From positions 1-9,288 of the forward strand of contig JAFMSC010000135.1 in assembly GCA_017353825.1 (NCBI GenBank): 9,288 bases of DNA, read 5' to 3'. The notes below the pieces were generated by a model. That model searched no databases and was not told the DNA's origin. It saw only the letters and a program-made list of their open reading frames with translations. The position numbers were made by a program, and so were the translations under genes. Positions 1 to 8,177 of this stretch are shown here, piece by piece. This DNA comes from Hyphomicrobiaceae bacterium. Lineage in GTDB: Bacteria > Pseudomonadota > Alphaproteobacteria > Rhizobiales > Hyphomicrobiaceae. The stretch's first letter is position 1. The number at the start of each line of letters is the position of its first letter.

Positions 1-2
1 TC

Positions 3-218
3 CGGGGCTCAACGAGCGCCTTCGCGCGATTGGGGTCGAATGCGGAGCGAGTGGGAGCCGAGAGCGAGCGCACGTGCCGCGGGGACAACATCCCTCAGTA
101 TTTCAAGACCAACAGGGGCGATCGTCGAGAGGTCATCGCCAGCGCTGCACCGGTGCTGCGGGAGAGCTGGGACAAAGCCCCTCCCCGACGGCGCGGCGCC
201 AGGCGTTCATGCAGATAA
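3..218 (+). CDS. Possible 3' end of an unidentified upstream gene (partial)
   Basis: One frame is open from the left edge to a TAA at 216-218. Its middle part (roughly 85-170) reads like real protein, including DNIPQYFKTNRGDRREVIAS, and prefers G or C in the third codon position. The last dozen residues are Arg/Pro-rich and look less protein-like, so the frame may be decayed or coincidental. Another frame is open across 2-550 as well, which weakens the argument from openness alone. I do not recognise a family. If real, it is the C-terminal end of a gene that starts left of the window and is transcribed toward boxC. Confidence 0.25.
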   Translation, partial: RGSTSAFARLGSNAERVGAESERTCRGDNIPQYFKTNRGDRREVIASAAPVLRESWDKAPPRRRGARRSCR

Positions 219-569
219 CTGTTGACACGTCGAGAAAGCCTGGCGTCATGGGGCGCCACGCAGCTTGTGTGCCGAGCTCGGCAAGGAGGTGGGCAAGTCC
301 CCGATACGGGTCGTCCCCCTTCCGCCAGCTATTGAGCTGGGTCGAGGCTCAATTGGCGGCGCTCGGTCGGTCCCGGGAGCGCGCTTTCTCCTCTGCGCAC
401 AACCGGCGTGTCGCCGCGCGCCAATGGCTTCCGCGACCCCGTGTTTTCCTCGCGCAAGCGGCAAACGACATCACACCTGGGTCGACGCGCTTTGAGGCCT
501 CTAGGGGAGCGCCTCCCGCGTCGCTGGTGCAGGCCCCTTTCGAGCTTTGAGCGCGTCGCCCGACAGGAT
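219..569. other. Stretch without a supported gene
   Basis: No frame here gives a recognisable protein. Several frames on both strands are open, as expected by chance in GC-rich DNA, but their translations are Arg/Ala/Ser/Pro-rich with mixed third-position composition. No tRNA, rRNA or CRISPR structure was seen. The one notable structure is the inverted repeat at 322-359. A perfect TTGACA sits at 222-227 but has no convincing -10 hexamer 16-18 bases downstream. Confidence 0.55.
322..359. repeat. Strong inverted repeat with two competing hairpins
   Basis: CCGCCA (322-327) plus ATTGAGC (331-337) pair perfectly with GCTCAAT (347-353) plus TGGCGG (354-359). This gives a 13-bp stem with a 3-base bulge (GCT, 328-330) and a 9-base loop. 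An alternative and mutually exclusive hairpin uses CCAGCT (325-330) and AGCTGG (335-340) around a 4-base loop ATTG. No T-run follows on either strand, so it does not look like a simple intrinsic terminator. It may be a dispersed palindrome, a structured RNA or a relic; function unknown. Confidence 0.5.
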
Positions 570-593
570 TTGACTTGCAGTATCTTGCATAGG

Positions 594-610
594 TGCCTAG
601 CATCTAGGCA
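594..610. promoter_or_regulatory. Perfect operator-like palindrome upstream of boxC
   Basis: TGCCTAG (594-600), a 3-base centre CAT, then CTAGGCA (604-610): a perfect 7+7 bp inverted repeat. It lies between the candidate -35 and overlaps the first bases of the candidate -10, where a bound dimer would block RNA polymerase. It may be part of a larger BoxR-type operator with the flanking TGCA motifs, or the site of a different regulator. Confidence 0.45.
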
Positions 611-616
611 TAATAA

Positions 617-658
617 TGCATGAGCGGTGACCACCAGGTCGTCAGAGTGCATGAGCGG
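617..658 (+). repeat. Direct repeat TGCATGAGCGG, two copies
   Basis: The 11-mer TGCATGAGCGG occurs exactly at 617-627 and 648-658, start to start 31 bases, about three helical turns. The first copy spans the expected transcription start and the second lies just before boxC. Each begins with the TGCA core also present at 576 and 586. The spacing puts both copies on the same face of the helix, consistent with two regulator-binding sites. It could also be a short local duplication. Confidence 0.45.
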
Positions 659-675
659 GAGCACGCAAAGACGCG

Positions 676-679
<4 letters not shown>
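620..679 (+). CDS. Tiny reading frame whose stop overlaps the boxC start
   Basis: ATG at 620-622 opens 19 codons (MSGDHQVVRVHEREHAKTR) ending at TGA 677-679, which overlaps the boxC ATG (676-678) as ATGA. No Shine-Dalgarno precedes it. If transcription starts near 620, as the candidate -10 suggests, the message would be leaderless for this frame. It could be a leader peptide coupled to boxC translation, or chance. There is no homology argument for it. Confidence 0.15.
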
Positions 680-2337
<1,658 letters not shown>

Positions 2338-2512
2338 GTGGTGAGTGCTGAGAGGTTGAATGGGGCCCCGCAGGTGGGGCGAGCGTAGGTGATGAGTACA
2401 GGGGGAGCCCGACCCACGTCCAGCCCCCACCCGCGGCGCCCTCCACCAACCTAGGACGCAACCTCTCGTCTTCACCCATCTCACCCGTCGAGGAACCGCG
2501 AGGACCGAGCCA
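2338..2512. repeat. boxC-boxB spacer with nested inverted repeats
   Basis: GAGAGGTTG (2350-2358) is the exact reverse complement of CAACCTCTC (2459-2467). Inside it, GGTGGGG (2373-2379) pairs with CCCCACC (2425-2431), and GCCCC (2365-2369) could alternatively pair with GGGGC (2376-2380). A perfect tandem GTGAGTG x2 (2334-2347) contains the boxC stop codon. There is no T-rich terminator, so readthrough into boxB is plausible. The arrangement resembles a folded, REP/MITE-like intergenic element; that identification is inference. Confidence 0.4.
2500..2504 (+). promoter_or_regulatory. Ribosome-binding site of boxB
   Basis: GAGGA ends 8 bases before the ATG at 2513. A second AGGA lies at 2491-2494 but is too far from the start. 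This site supports ATG 2513 as the start of boxB. Confidence 0.6.
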
Positions 2513-3964
2513 ATGCCACAGACCACCCACGTCGACTACTCGACCAAGATCCCCAACAACGTCGGACTGATGGACGACCCGCGCGTGCTGAAGGCGCTGG
2601 AGCAGTGGCATCCAGGGTATCTCAACTGGTGGATGACCATGGGGCCGGACGGATTCCAGAGCTGCGATGTCTACCTGCGCACCGCCATTTCCATCGACCC
2701 TAAGGGCTGGGCCAAATTCGACTATGTGACGATGCCCGAGTACCGCTGGGGCATTCTCCTGGCCCCCCGCATGGAGGACCGCAAGGTCAACTTCGGCGCC
2801 CACAAGGGCGAGCCCGCGTGGCAGGAGGTGCCGGGCGAGTACCGGGCCATGTTGCGCAGGCTGATCGTGGTGCAGGGCGACACCGAGCCCGCCAGCGTCG
2901 AGCAGCAGCGCTTCCTCGGCAAGACCGCGCCGTCGCTCTACGACATGCGTAACCTGTTCCAGGTAAACGTGGAGGAAGGCCGGCACCTGTGGGCGATGGT
3001 CTACCTCTTGCACAAGCACTTTGGCAAAGACGGGCGCGAGGAGGCCGATGAGCTCCTGCGGCGCCGCTCCGGCGACGCCGACAAGCCACGCATGCTCGGT
3101 GCCTTCAACGAGGAGACACCGGATTGGCTCTCGTTCTTCATGTTCACCTACTTCACCGACCGCGACGGCAAGATGCAGCTCGAAAGCCTGGCGCAGTCGG
3201 GCTTCGACCCCCTCTCGCGCACTTGCCGCTTCATGCTGACGGAGGAGGCGCACCACATGTTCGTCGGTGAAACCGGCGTGGGGCGGGTGGTGGAGCGCAC
3301 CTGCGAGGCCATGAAGGCTGCCGGCATCGAGGATGCGGGCGACATCGCCGCCGTCCGCAAGCTTGGTGTGATCGACCTGCCGACCATGCAGAAGAAGGCC
3401 AACCTGCACTTCTCCCTGTCGCTCGACCTGTTCGGCTCGGAGGTGTCCACCAACGCCGCCAACTACTACAGCTGCGGCCTCAAGGGCCGCTATCGGGAGG
3501 TGAGCCTGGAGGACGATCATGTGCTGACCGGCGCCACCTACCCCGTGAGCAAGCTGGTGAACGGTAAGGTGAAGATGGTGGACGAGCCGGCGCTAACCGC
3601 CATCAACATGCGCCTGCGCGACGACTACGTGGACGACTGCAACCGCGGCGTGGAGCGCTGGAACAAGGCGATCGAGAAGGCGGGCATCGCCTTCCGTTTC
3701 AAGCTGCCGCACGTGGCCTTCCACCGCCATATCGGCGAGTTCCAGAGCATCAACGCCACGCCCGAGGGCGAGGCGCTGAGCGAGCCCGTGTGGGCCGCCA
3801 GGAAGGACCAGTGGCTCCCCACCAAGGCCGACGGCGACTTCATCCAAAGCCTCATGGAGCCCTGCTGGGAGCCCGGCAAGTTCGCCTCCTGGATCGCCCC
3901 GCCGAAGGTCGGGATCGACAACAAACCTGGGGACTTCGAGTATGTGAAGATCCACCGGGCGTGA
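2513..3964 (+). CDS. boxB: Benzoyl-CoA 2,3-epoxidase, di-iron oxygenase subunit (BoxB)
   Basis: BoxB inserts one oxygen atom of O2 into benzoyl-CoA to give 2,3-epoxybenzoyl-CoA, using electrons from NADPH delivered by the reductase BoxA. The 483-residue product has the usual family length and a ferritin-like di-iron core. The ligand set I recall for the Azoarcus evansii enzyme (Glu120, Glu150, His153, Asp211, Glu240, His243) maps at a constant offset of 5 to Glu125, Glu155 and His158 (in EEGRHLW), Asp216 (in YFTDRDG), and Glu245 and His248 (in EEAHHMF). All are present, so the metal site looks functional. The start is supported by GAGGA 8 bases upstream. It follows boxC after 175 bases and supplies its substrate. 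BoxA is not in the window, so its reductase partner must be encoded elsewhere. The call is very secure. Confidence 0.97.
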   Translation: MPQTTHVDYSTKIPNNVGLMDDPRVLKALEQWHPGYLNWWMTMGPDGFQSCDVYLRTAISIDPKGWAKFDYVTMPEYRWGILLAPRMEDRKVNFGAHKGEPAWQEVPGEYRAMLRRLIVVQGDTEPASVEQQRFLGKTAPSLYDMRNLFQVNVEEGRHLWAMVYLLHKHFGKDGREEADELLRRRSGDADKPRMLGAFNEETPDWLSFFMFTYFTDRDGKMQLESLAQSGFDPLSRTCRFMLTEEAHHMFVGETGVGRVVERTCEAMKAAGIEDAGDIAAVRKLGVIDLPTMQKKANLHFSLSLDLFGSEVSTNAANYYSCGLKGRYREVSLEDDHVLTGATYPVSKLVNGKVKMVDEPALTAINMRLRDDYVDDCNRGVERWNKAIEKAGIAFRFKLPHVAFHRHIGEFQSINATPEGEALSEPVWAARKDQWLPTKADGDFIQSLMEPCWEPGKFASWIAPPKVGIDNKPGDFEYVKIHRA

Positions 3965-3966
3965 GC

Positions 3967-4031
3967 GGGGTCGACCCCTTTCCTCCCGAGCGCGTGGGTC
4001 CCGCTCCAGATGTAGCAAGGGGTCTGCACCC
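3967..4031. repeat. Palindromic element after boxB
   Basis: GGGGTCGACCCC (3967-3978) is a perfect 12-bp palindrome starting two bases after the boxB stop and followed by TTT. GACCCCTT (3973-3980) is also the exact reverse complement of AAGGGGTC (4017-4024), giving an alternative 8-bp stem over 36 bases. The right arm continues as TCTGCACCC (4023-4031), a 9-mer repeated at 5540-5548 before livH. The stem plus short T-run could act as a weak terminator, or the whole could be a dispersed repeat unit. Confidence 0.4.
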
Positions 4032-4141
4032 TGTTTGCTGGGAGAGGGGCGCGCGCGGCGCTGGTAGCGCTGGATGATAATCGAGAGGCCCCGGCGCGGG
4101 TTTCGCGGAGGGGGCCCGTTGGCTATGATCCGCCGGGGAGA

Positions 4142-4148
4142 AGGGAGA
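4142..4148 (+). promoter_or_regulatory. Ribosome-binding site deciding the binding-protein start
   Basis: AGGGAGA lies 6 bases before ATG 4155. The frame is open upstream to an ATG at 4074, but that start has no comparable site, and the 27 extra residues would bury the signal peptide. Confidence 0.65.
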
Positions 4149-4154
4149 CCTGCC

Positions 4155-5324
4155 ATGAAAAAACTGCTGCTTGCGACGGCCGCCGCACTCGCGGTGGGGG
4201 CCGCGCCGGCTTCGGCCCAGAGCAAGTCCGTCAAGATCGGCTTTGTCAGCACCTTCAGTGGACCGACGGCCGTGATCGGCAATGACATGCGCAATGCCTT
4301 CGAGCTGGCGCTCGACCACATGGGCCGCAAGATGGGCGGGCTGCCGGTGGAGGTGATCTACGAGGACGACCAGCAGAAGCCCGAGGTCGGCCGGCAGAAG
4401 ACCGAGAAGCTGATCCAATCCGACAAGGTCGACTTCATCTCCGGCTACATCTGGTCGAACGTGCTGCTGGCATCGGTGAAGCCCGTCATCGAGGCAAAGA
4501 CCTTCCTGGTCGTCGCCAACGCCGGCCTGTCGCCGCTGGCCGGCGAGATGTGCTCGCCCAACGTGTTCTCGACCTCGTGGACCAACGATTCCAACCCCCG
4601 CGCGGTCGCCGAGTACATGAACAAAAAGGGCGTCGAGAACGTCTACCTGATCGGCCCGAACTACGCCGCCGGCAAAGAGAACCTCGGCGGTGTGAAGGCG
4701 GTGTTCAAGGGCCAGCTGATGGGCGAGGACTACACCAAGTGGCCCGACCAGCTCGATTTCTCGGCCGAGCTGTCGAAGATCCGCGCCGCCAATCCGAAGG
4801 CCGTCTACACCTTCTTTCCAGGCGCGGCGGGCGTGCAGTTCCTGAACCAGTACGCCCAGGCCGGTCTGCAGGGCAAGATCCCGCTCTACACCACCTTCGT
4901 CATCGACTCGCTCAGCCTGCCGCTGCAGAAGGACGCCGCGCTGGGCGTCATCCAGGCGCTGCAGTGGTCCGCGGACCTGCCCAACGACGCCAACAAGAAG
5001 TTCGTCGCCGATTTCATGGCCAAGCACAAGGCGGAGCCGTCGTTCTATGGCGCCCAGAGCTATGACGCGGCCGACCTGATCGCATCCGCCGTCGCTGCCG
5101 TAAAGGGCGACCTGACCAATCCCGACGCCGTTCGCGCCGCGCTGCGGAAGGCGGACTTCAAGTCAGTGCGCGGCGCATTCAAGTTCGGTCCCAACAACTA
5201 TCCGATCCAGAACTACTACATGCAAGAGGTGGTCAAGGAGGGTGGCGGCTACCGCCTGAAGACCGTAGCCACCGCGGTGGAGAACTTCCAGGACGTGCAC
5301 GCCATCAAGTGCGCAATGAAGTGA
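4155..5324 (+). CDS. Periplasmic substrate-binding protein of a LIV-type ABC importer (probable aromatic acid ligand)
   Basis: This 389-residue protein belongs to the branched-chain-amino-acid/amide (Peripla_BP_6, LivK-like) family, which captures a ligand in the periplasm and hands it to the LivHM permease. A clear Sec signal peptide runs from Met1, with Lys2-Lys3, a hydrophobic core (4-17) and the cleavage motif Ala19-Ser20-Ala21 before Gln22. The mature protein begins with KIGFVSTFSGPTAVIG, the typical first lobe, and the second lobe includes AVYTFFPGAAGVQFL (216-230). Two cysteines remain (133 and 386) and could form a disulfide. Family members bind leucine, urea, amides or aromatic acids. 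The position directly after boxCB favours benzoate or a related aromatic acid, but that is inference from context. The start at 4155 is chosen over the in-frame ATG at 4074 for its ribosome-binding site and signal peptide. Confidence 0.9.
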   Translation: MKKLLLATAAALAVGAAPASAQSKSVKIGFVSTFSGPTAVIGNDMRNAFELALDHMGRKMGGLPVEVIYEDDQQKPEVGRQKTEKLIQSDKVDFISGYIWSNVLLASVKPVIEAKTFLVVANAGLSPLAGEMCSPNVFSTSWTNDSNPRAVAEYMNKKGVENVYLIGPNYAAGKENLGGVKAVFKGQLMGEDYTKWPDQLDFSAELSKIRAANPKAVYTFFPGAAGVQFLNQYAQAGLQGKIPLYTTFVIDSLSLPLQKDAALGVIQALQWSADLPNDANKKFVADFMAKHKAEPSFYGAQSYDAADLIASAVAAVKGDLTNPDAVRAALRKADFKSVRGAFKFGPNNYPIQNYYMQEVVKEGGGYRLKTVATAVENFQDVHAIKCAMK

Positions 5325-5339
5325 GTGTGAGAAGGGCCG

Positions 5340-5359
5340 GACCCTGCAGGGTCTGACCC
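5340..5359. repeat. Overlapping perfect palindromes after the binding-protein gene
   Basis: GACCCTGCAGGGTC (5340-5353) is a perfect 14-bp palindrome 16 bases after the stop codon. GGGTCTGACCC (5349-5359) overlaps it as a second palindrome with a central T. They can form alternative hairpins. No T-run follows. Such a structure could stabilise the 3' end of the binding-protein message. Confidence 0.5.
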
Positions 5360-5387
5360 ATTGCGCAACCGGTGTCGGAGCGCCGTA

Positions 5388-5541
5388 GGTCTTCTTGAGC
5401 CCGGCGAAGGTCGGGGGAAGACCCAACGCTCCTTCAGGCTGTGGACGAGAAATGTTGGGTCAGCCTCCGGCTTTCGCCGGAGTTGACTCAACCTACAACG
5501 AGCGTTGGAAAGCAAGGTGTCAGCCCCAGGGATCTGACATC
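5388..5541. repeat. REP/MITE-like nested palindromes between the binding-protein gene and livH
   Basis: Four stems can be drawn. GGTCTTC (5388-5394) pairs with GAAGACC (5417-5423). CCAACGCTC (5423-5431) pairs with GAGCGTTGG (5500-5508) and encloses a central hairpin. In that hairpin TTGGGTCA (5455-5462) pairs with TGACTCAA (5484-5491, one G-U), and CTCCGGC (5465-5471) pairs with GCCGGAG (5476-5482) over a TTTC loop. GGTGTCAG (5516-5523) pairs with CTGACATC (5534-5541, one G-U). No coding potential was seen. The density of nested stems suggests a mobile or dispersed intergenic element; copy number cannot be judged from this window. Confidence 0.5.
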
Positions 5542-5552
5542 TGCACCCGGAA

Positions 5553-6470
5553 ATGCTGCTGTTCGTCGAGCAATGCCTGAATGGCCTCCAGGTGGGGCTC
5601 TTGCTGTTCCTGCTGGCGGCCGGGCTGACGCTGGTGTTCGGCATCATGGACCTCGTCAACCTGGCGCACGGCTCGCTCTACATGCTGGGCGCCTATTTCG
5701 CCGCCACCTTCACGGCCTTCACGGGTTCCTTCCTGGCCGGCGTGGCTTTGGCACTGGGGGCGACCCTGATCACGGGCATGGCGGTGGAGGTGATTGCCAT
5801 GCGCCGGCTCTACGGCCGCGACCATCTCGACCACGTGCTCGGCACGTTCGGCCTGATCTTGTTTTTCAACGAGATAGTGCGCCTCGTGTGGGGACCCGAG
5901 GGCCGCAACCTGCCGTTGCCAGCCTGGCTCAGCAAGTCCATCGAGATCCTGCCGGGCTTTCCCTATTCCATGTACCGGCTGTCCATCATTGTGGTGTCGC
6001 TGGCGGTGGCGCTGGCCCTCTACCTCGTGGTGATGCGCACGCGCTTCGGCATGCTGGTGCGCGCGGGGGCGTCCAACCGAGAAATGGTGGGCGCGCTCGG
6101 GGTCAACATCAGGCTGCTATACACCTTCTTGTTCGGCGTCGGCGCAGCTCTTGCGGGGCTCGCTGGCATGATGCAGGCCGCCATCCTTACCGCCCAGATC
6201 GGCATGGGCGAGAACATCCTCATCCTCGCCTTCGTGGTGATCATCATCGGCGGTATCGGCTCGATCCGCGGCGCCTTCATCGCCGCCCTGTTCGTGGGCT
6301 TTGTTGACACCGTGGGCCGCACCTTCTTGCCCGAACTGCTGAAGCTGACCTTGAGCCCCACGGCCGCCTCCACCGCCGCCCCGGCCCTCTCCTCGATGCT
6401 CATCTACCTCCTGATGGCGGTGGTGCTGGTGGTGCGCCCGTCGGGCCTGTTTCCTGCGGCCGGCCGATAA
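5553..6470 (+). CDS. livH: LIV-type ABC transporter permease LivH
   Basis: One of the two inner-membrane permeases of the branched-chain-amino-acid-type importer, it forms the translocation pore with LivM. The product is 305 residues, close to the usual LivH length of about 308, with roughly eight hydrophobic segments. Family landmarks are NLAHGSLYMLGAY (36-48), the cytoplasmic ATPase-contacting loop around VRAGASNREMVGALGVN (169-185), and GGIGSIRGAFIAALFVG (233-249). The ATG at 5553 gives the expected N-terminus, but no convincing Shine-Dalgarno is present: only CCGG lies immediately upstream, and a hairpin ends 11 bases before the start. The stop TAA overlaps the livM ATG by one base (TAATG), so translation is probably coupled. 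The substrate is inferred from the neighbouring box genes. Confidence 0.93.
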   Translation: MLLFVEQCLNGLQVGLLLFLLAAGLTLVFGIMDLVNLAHGSLYMLGAYFAATFTAFTGSFLAGVALALGATLITGMAVEVIAMRRLYGRDHLDHVLGTFGLILFFNEIVRLVWGPEGRNLPLPAWLSKSIEILPGFPYSMYRLSIIVVSLAVALALYLVVMRTRFGMLVRAGASNREMVGALGVNIRLLYTFLFGVGAALAGLAGMMQAAILTAQIGMGENILILAFVVIIIGGIGSIRGAFIAALFVGFVDTVGRTFLPELLKLTLSPTAASTAAPALSSMLIYLLMAVVLVVRPSGLFPAAGR

Positions 6471-7417
6471 TGAGAGCGCTCGCCAACCCGCGCAATCTGG
6501 TGGTTGCCGCGATCCTCATTTTCCTGGCCCTGGTGCCGGTATACGCCCAGGCAAGAGCCAATCCCTACCTGTTGTCGCTGTTCACCCGCATCATCATCCT
6601 GGCCATGGCGGCGGTGAGCCTGAACCTGATCATGGGTTTCGGCGGTATGGTGAGCTTCGGGCACGCGGCCTACATTGGGCTCGGTGGCTATGCCGTGGGG
6701 ATCCTGGCCCAGGAGGGCATCACAGCGGGCCTCGTCCAGTGGCCGGTGGCGATCGTGACCTCGGCGCTGCTCGCTGTTGTGATCGGTGCCTTCTCCCTCA
6801 GGACGCGCGGCGTCTACTTCATCATGATCACGCTCGCTTTCGCCCAGATGATCTACTACGTGGGCGTCGGGCTCGAGCGCTACGGCGGCGATGACGGCCT
6901 CTCCATCGACCGTCGCAGCCAATTCGGCGGGCTCTTCAACCTGTCCAACCGCACGGTGTTCTATTATGTCTGTTTCGGCCTGCTGCTGGCCAGCGTATAT
7001 CTCGTCTGGCGCCTCGTGAACTCCCGCTTTGGCCTCGTCATCCAGGGCGCGCGCTCCAACGACCGACGCATGCGCGCCATCGGCTTCCCGACCTACCGCT
7101 ACCGCCTCGTGTGCTTTGTCATCGCCGGCACAATCTGCGGCCTCGCCGGGGTGCTGCTCGCCAACCACACCGACTTCATCAGCCCTGCCACGATGCACTG
7201 GACCCGCTCGGGCGACCTCATCGTCATGGCCGTGCTGGGCGGCATGGGCACTGTACTTGGCCCAGTGCTGGGCGCCCTGGCCCTTCTGCTATTGGAGGAG
7301 GCATTGTCCGGCCTCACGGAATACTGGCAAGTGATCCTGGGGCCCTTGCTGCTCGCCGTCGTGCTGTTCGCGCGCGGCGGCATCGACGGCATGCTGGCGA
7401 GTCTCAACCGTGCCTGA
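6470..7417 (+). CDS. livM: LIV-type ABC transporter permease LivM
   Basis: This is the second inner-membrane permease, partner of LivH. The 315-residue product has a basic N-terminus and about eight or nine hydrophobic segments (for example 10-28, 37-58, 91-110, 115-134, 162-183, 211-231, 250-276 and 285-300). Typical LivM features are SLNLIMGFGGMVSFGHAAYIGLG split over 50-72, RGVYFIMITLAFAQM (113-127), the ATPase-contacting loop GARSNDRRMRAIGF (193-206), and VLGGMGTVLGPVLGA (255-269). It lacks the long N-terminal extension of E. coli LivM, as is common outside enterics. The start overlaps the livH stop by one base and the end overlaps the livG GTG start by 8 bases, so the three genes form a tightly coupled block. 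Confidence 0.93.
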   Translation: MRALANPRNLVVAAILIFLALVPVYAQARANPYLLSLFTRIIILAMAAVSLNLIMGFGGMVSFGHAAYIGLGGYAVGILAQEGITAGLVQWPVAIVTSALLAVVIGAFSLRTRGVYFIMITLAFAQMIYYVGVGLERYGGDDGLSIDRRSQFGGLFNLSNRTVFYYVCFGLLLASVYLVWRLVNSRFGLVIQGARSNDRRMRAIGFPTYRYRLVCFVIAGTICGLAGVLLANHTDFISPATMHWTRSGDLIVMAVLGGMGTVLGPVLGALALLLLEEALSGLTEYWQVILGPLLLAVVLFARGGIDGMLASLNRA

Positions 7418-8177
7418 GCCGCTCCTGGAGATCGACGGGCTCACAAAACGCTTCGGCGGCGTCGTGGCGTCCGACGGCATTAGGCTGGCCGTAGCGCCGG
7501 GCGAGTTGCACGCCATCATCGGCCCTAACGGCGCCGGCAAAACCACCCTCATCGGCCAGCTCACCGGCGAGTTGGCACCGGACGCCGGGCGCATCCGCTT
7601 CGGGGGCACCGACATCACGCGCTTGCCTGCGCACCGACGCAGCCTGATGGGCCTAGCGCGCTCGTTCCAGATCACCTCGCTGTTTCTCGACTTCACCGCG
7701 CTCGACAACGTGGCCCTGGCGGTGCAGGCGCACGCCGGCCATTCCTTCCGCTTCTGGCGCAATGCGCGTCGAGAGAGAGCCTTGCGCGAGCCGGCGCACA
7801 AGGCGCTGGCGCGGGTGGGACTCGTCGAGCGCGCCCATTGCATCGTTGCCAGCATGAGCCATGGTGAGCACCGCCAGTTGGAGATTGCCATGGGCCTCGC
7901 CACCGCCCCGCGCATGCTGCTGCTCGATGAACCCATGGCCGGCATGGGGCCCGAGGAATCGCAGCGCATGGTGGCGCTGCTGCGCGAACTGAAGGGCGAG
8001 CTCACGATCCTCTTGGTGGAGCACGACATGGAGGCGGTGTTCGCACTGGCCGACCGCATCACCGTGCTCGTTTACGGCCGGGTGATCGCCAGCGACACGC
8101 CCGCGGTGGTGCGCCTTAACGCCGAGGTGCGCCAGGCCTACCTGGGCGAGCAGGAGGCTGTGATACGCCATGGGTAA
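7410..8177 (+). CDS. livG: LIV-type ABC transporter ATPase LivG
   Basis: This is the first cytoplasmic ATPase subunit, pairing with LivF to power import. In the 255-residue product the motifs appear in order: Walker A GPNGAGKTT (38-46), Q-loop Gln87 (RSFQITSLF), signature MSHGEHRQLE (149-158), Walker B MLLLDEP (169-175) with catalytic Glu174, and switch His205 (VEHDME). The C-terminal tail with YGRVIASDTP and VRQAYLGE is typical of LivG. His154 replaces the Gln usual after Gly-Glu in the signature, a mild variation. A GTG start at 7410 is chosen because it places MPEPLLEIDGLTKRFGG at the expected N-terminus; it lies inside the end of livM (8-base overlap), implying translational coupling. Confidence 0.93.
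   Translation: MPEPLLEIDGLTKRFGGVVASDGIRLAVAPGELHAIIGPNGAGKTTLIGQLTGELAPDAGRIRFGGTDITRLPAHRRSLMGLARSFQITSLFLDFTALDNVALAVQAHAGHSFRFWRNARRERALREPAHKALARVGLVERAHCIVASMSHGEHRQLEIAMGLATAPRMLLLDEPMAGMGPEESQRMVALLRELKGELTILLVEHDMEAVFALADRITVLVYGRVIASDTPAVVRLNAEVRQAYLGEQEAVIRHG

Larger units (their letters stand above)
570..675 (+). promoter_or_regulatory. Candidate promoter/operator region of the box operon
   Basis: Best promoter guess: -35 TTGCAT (585-590), an 18-base spacer and -10 CATAAT (609-614), which would place the transcription start near 620-622. The region carries four TGCA motifs at 576, 586, 617 and 648 (steps of 10, 31 and 31, close to whole helical turns) and the palindrome at 594-610. 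From established knowledge, BzdR/BoxR-type regulators of benzoate catabolism in Azoarcus bind operators containing TGCA repeats within longer palindromes and respond to benzoyl-CoA. The match suggests a BoxR-like repressor here. That is an inference, because no regulator gene is in the window. Confidence 0.5.

Noticed and set aside
222..227. Perfect TTGACA as a promoter -35
   Set aside because: No -10-like hexamer at the right distance and no gene directly downstream.
2..550. A + strand frame open for 183 codons across the left region
   Set aside because: The translation is Arg/Ser/Ala-rich with mixed third-position composition and no recognisable motif; long openings arise by chance in GC-rich DNA.
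570..575. TTGACT as the -35 of the boxC promoter
   Set aside because: The bases 16-18 further on (near 592-598) do not resemble a -10; the TTGCAT/CATAAT pair fits better.
4076..4081. GATAAT as a -10 box for a separate transporter promoter
   Set aside because: No acceptable -35 hexamer 16-18 bases upstream, where the sequence is G/C only.
4074..4154. Upstream in-frame ATG giving a 416-residue binding protein
   Set aside because: No ribosome-binding site, and it would place 27 Arg-rich residues before a textbook signal peptide; ATG 4155 fits better.
3852..5027. 391-residue minus-strand reading frame opposite the binding-protein gene
   Set aside because: Antisense shadow spanning two genes and a spacer; no family features.
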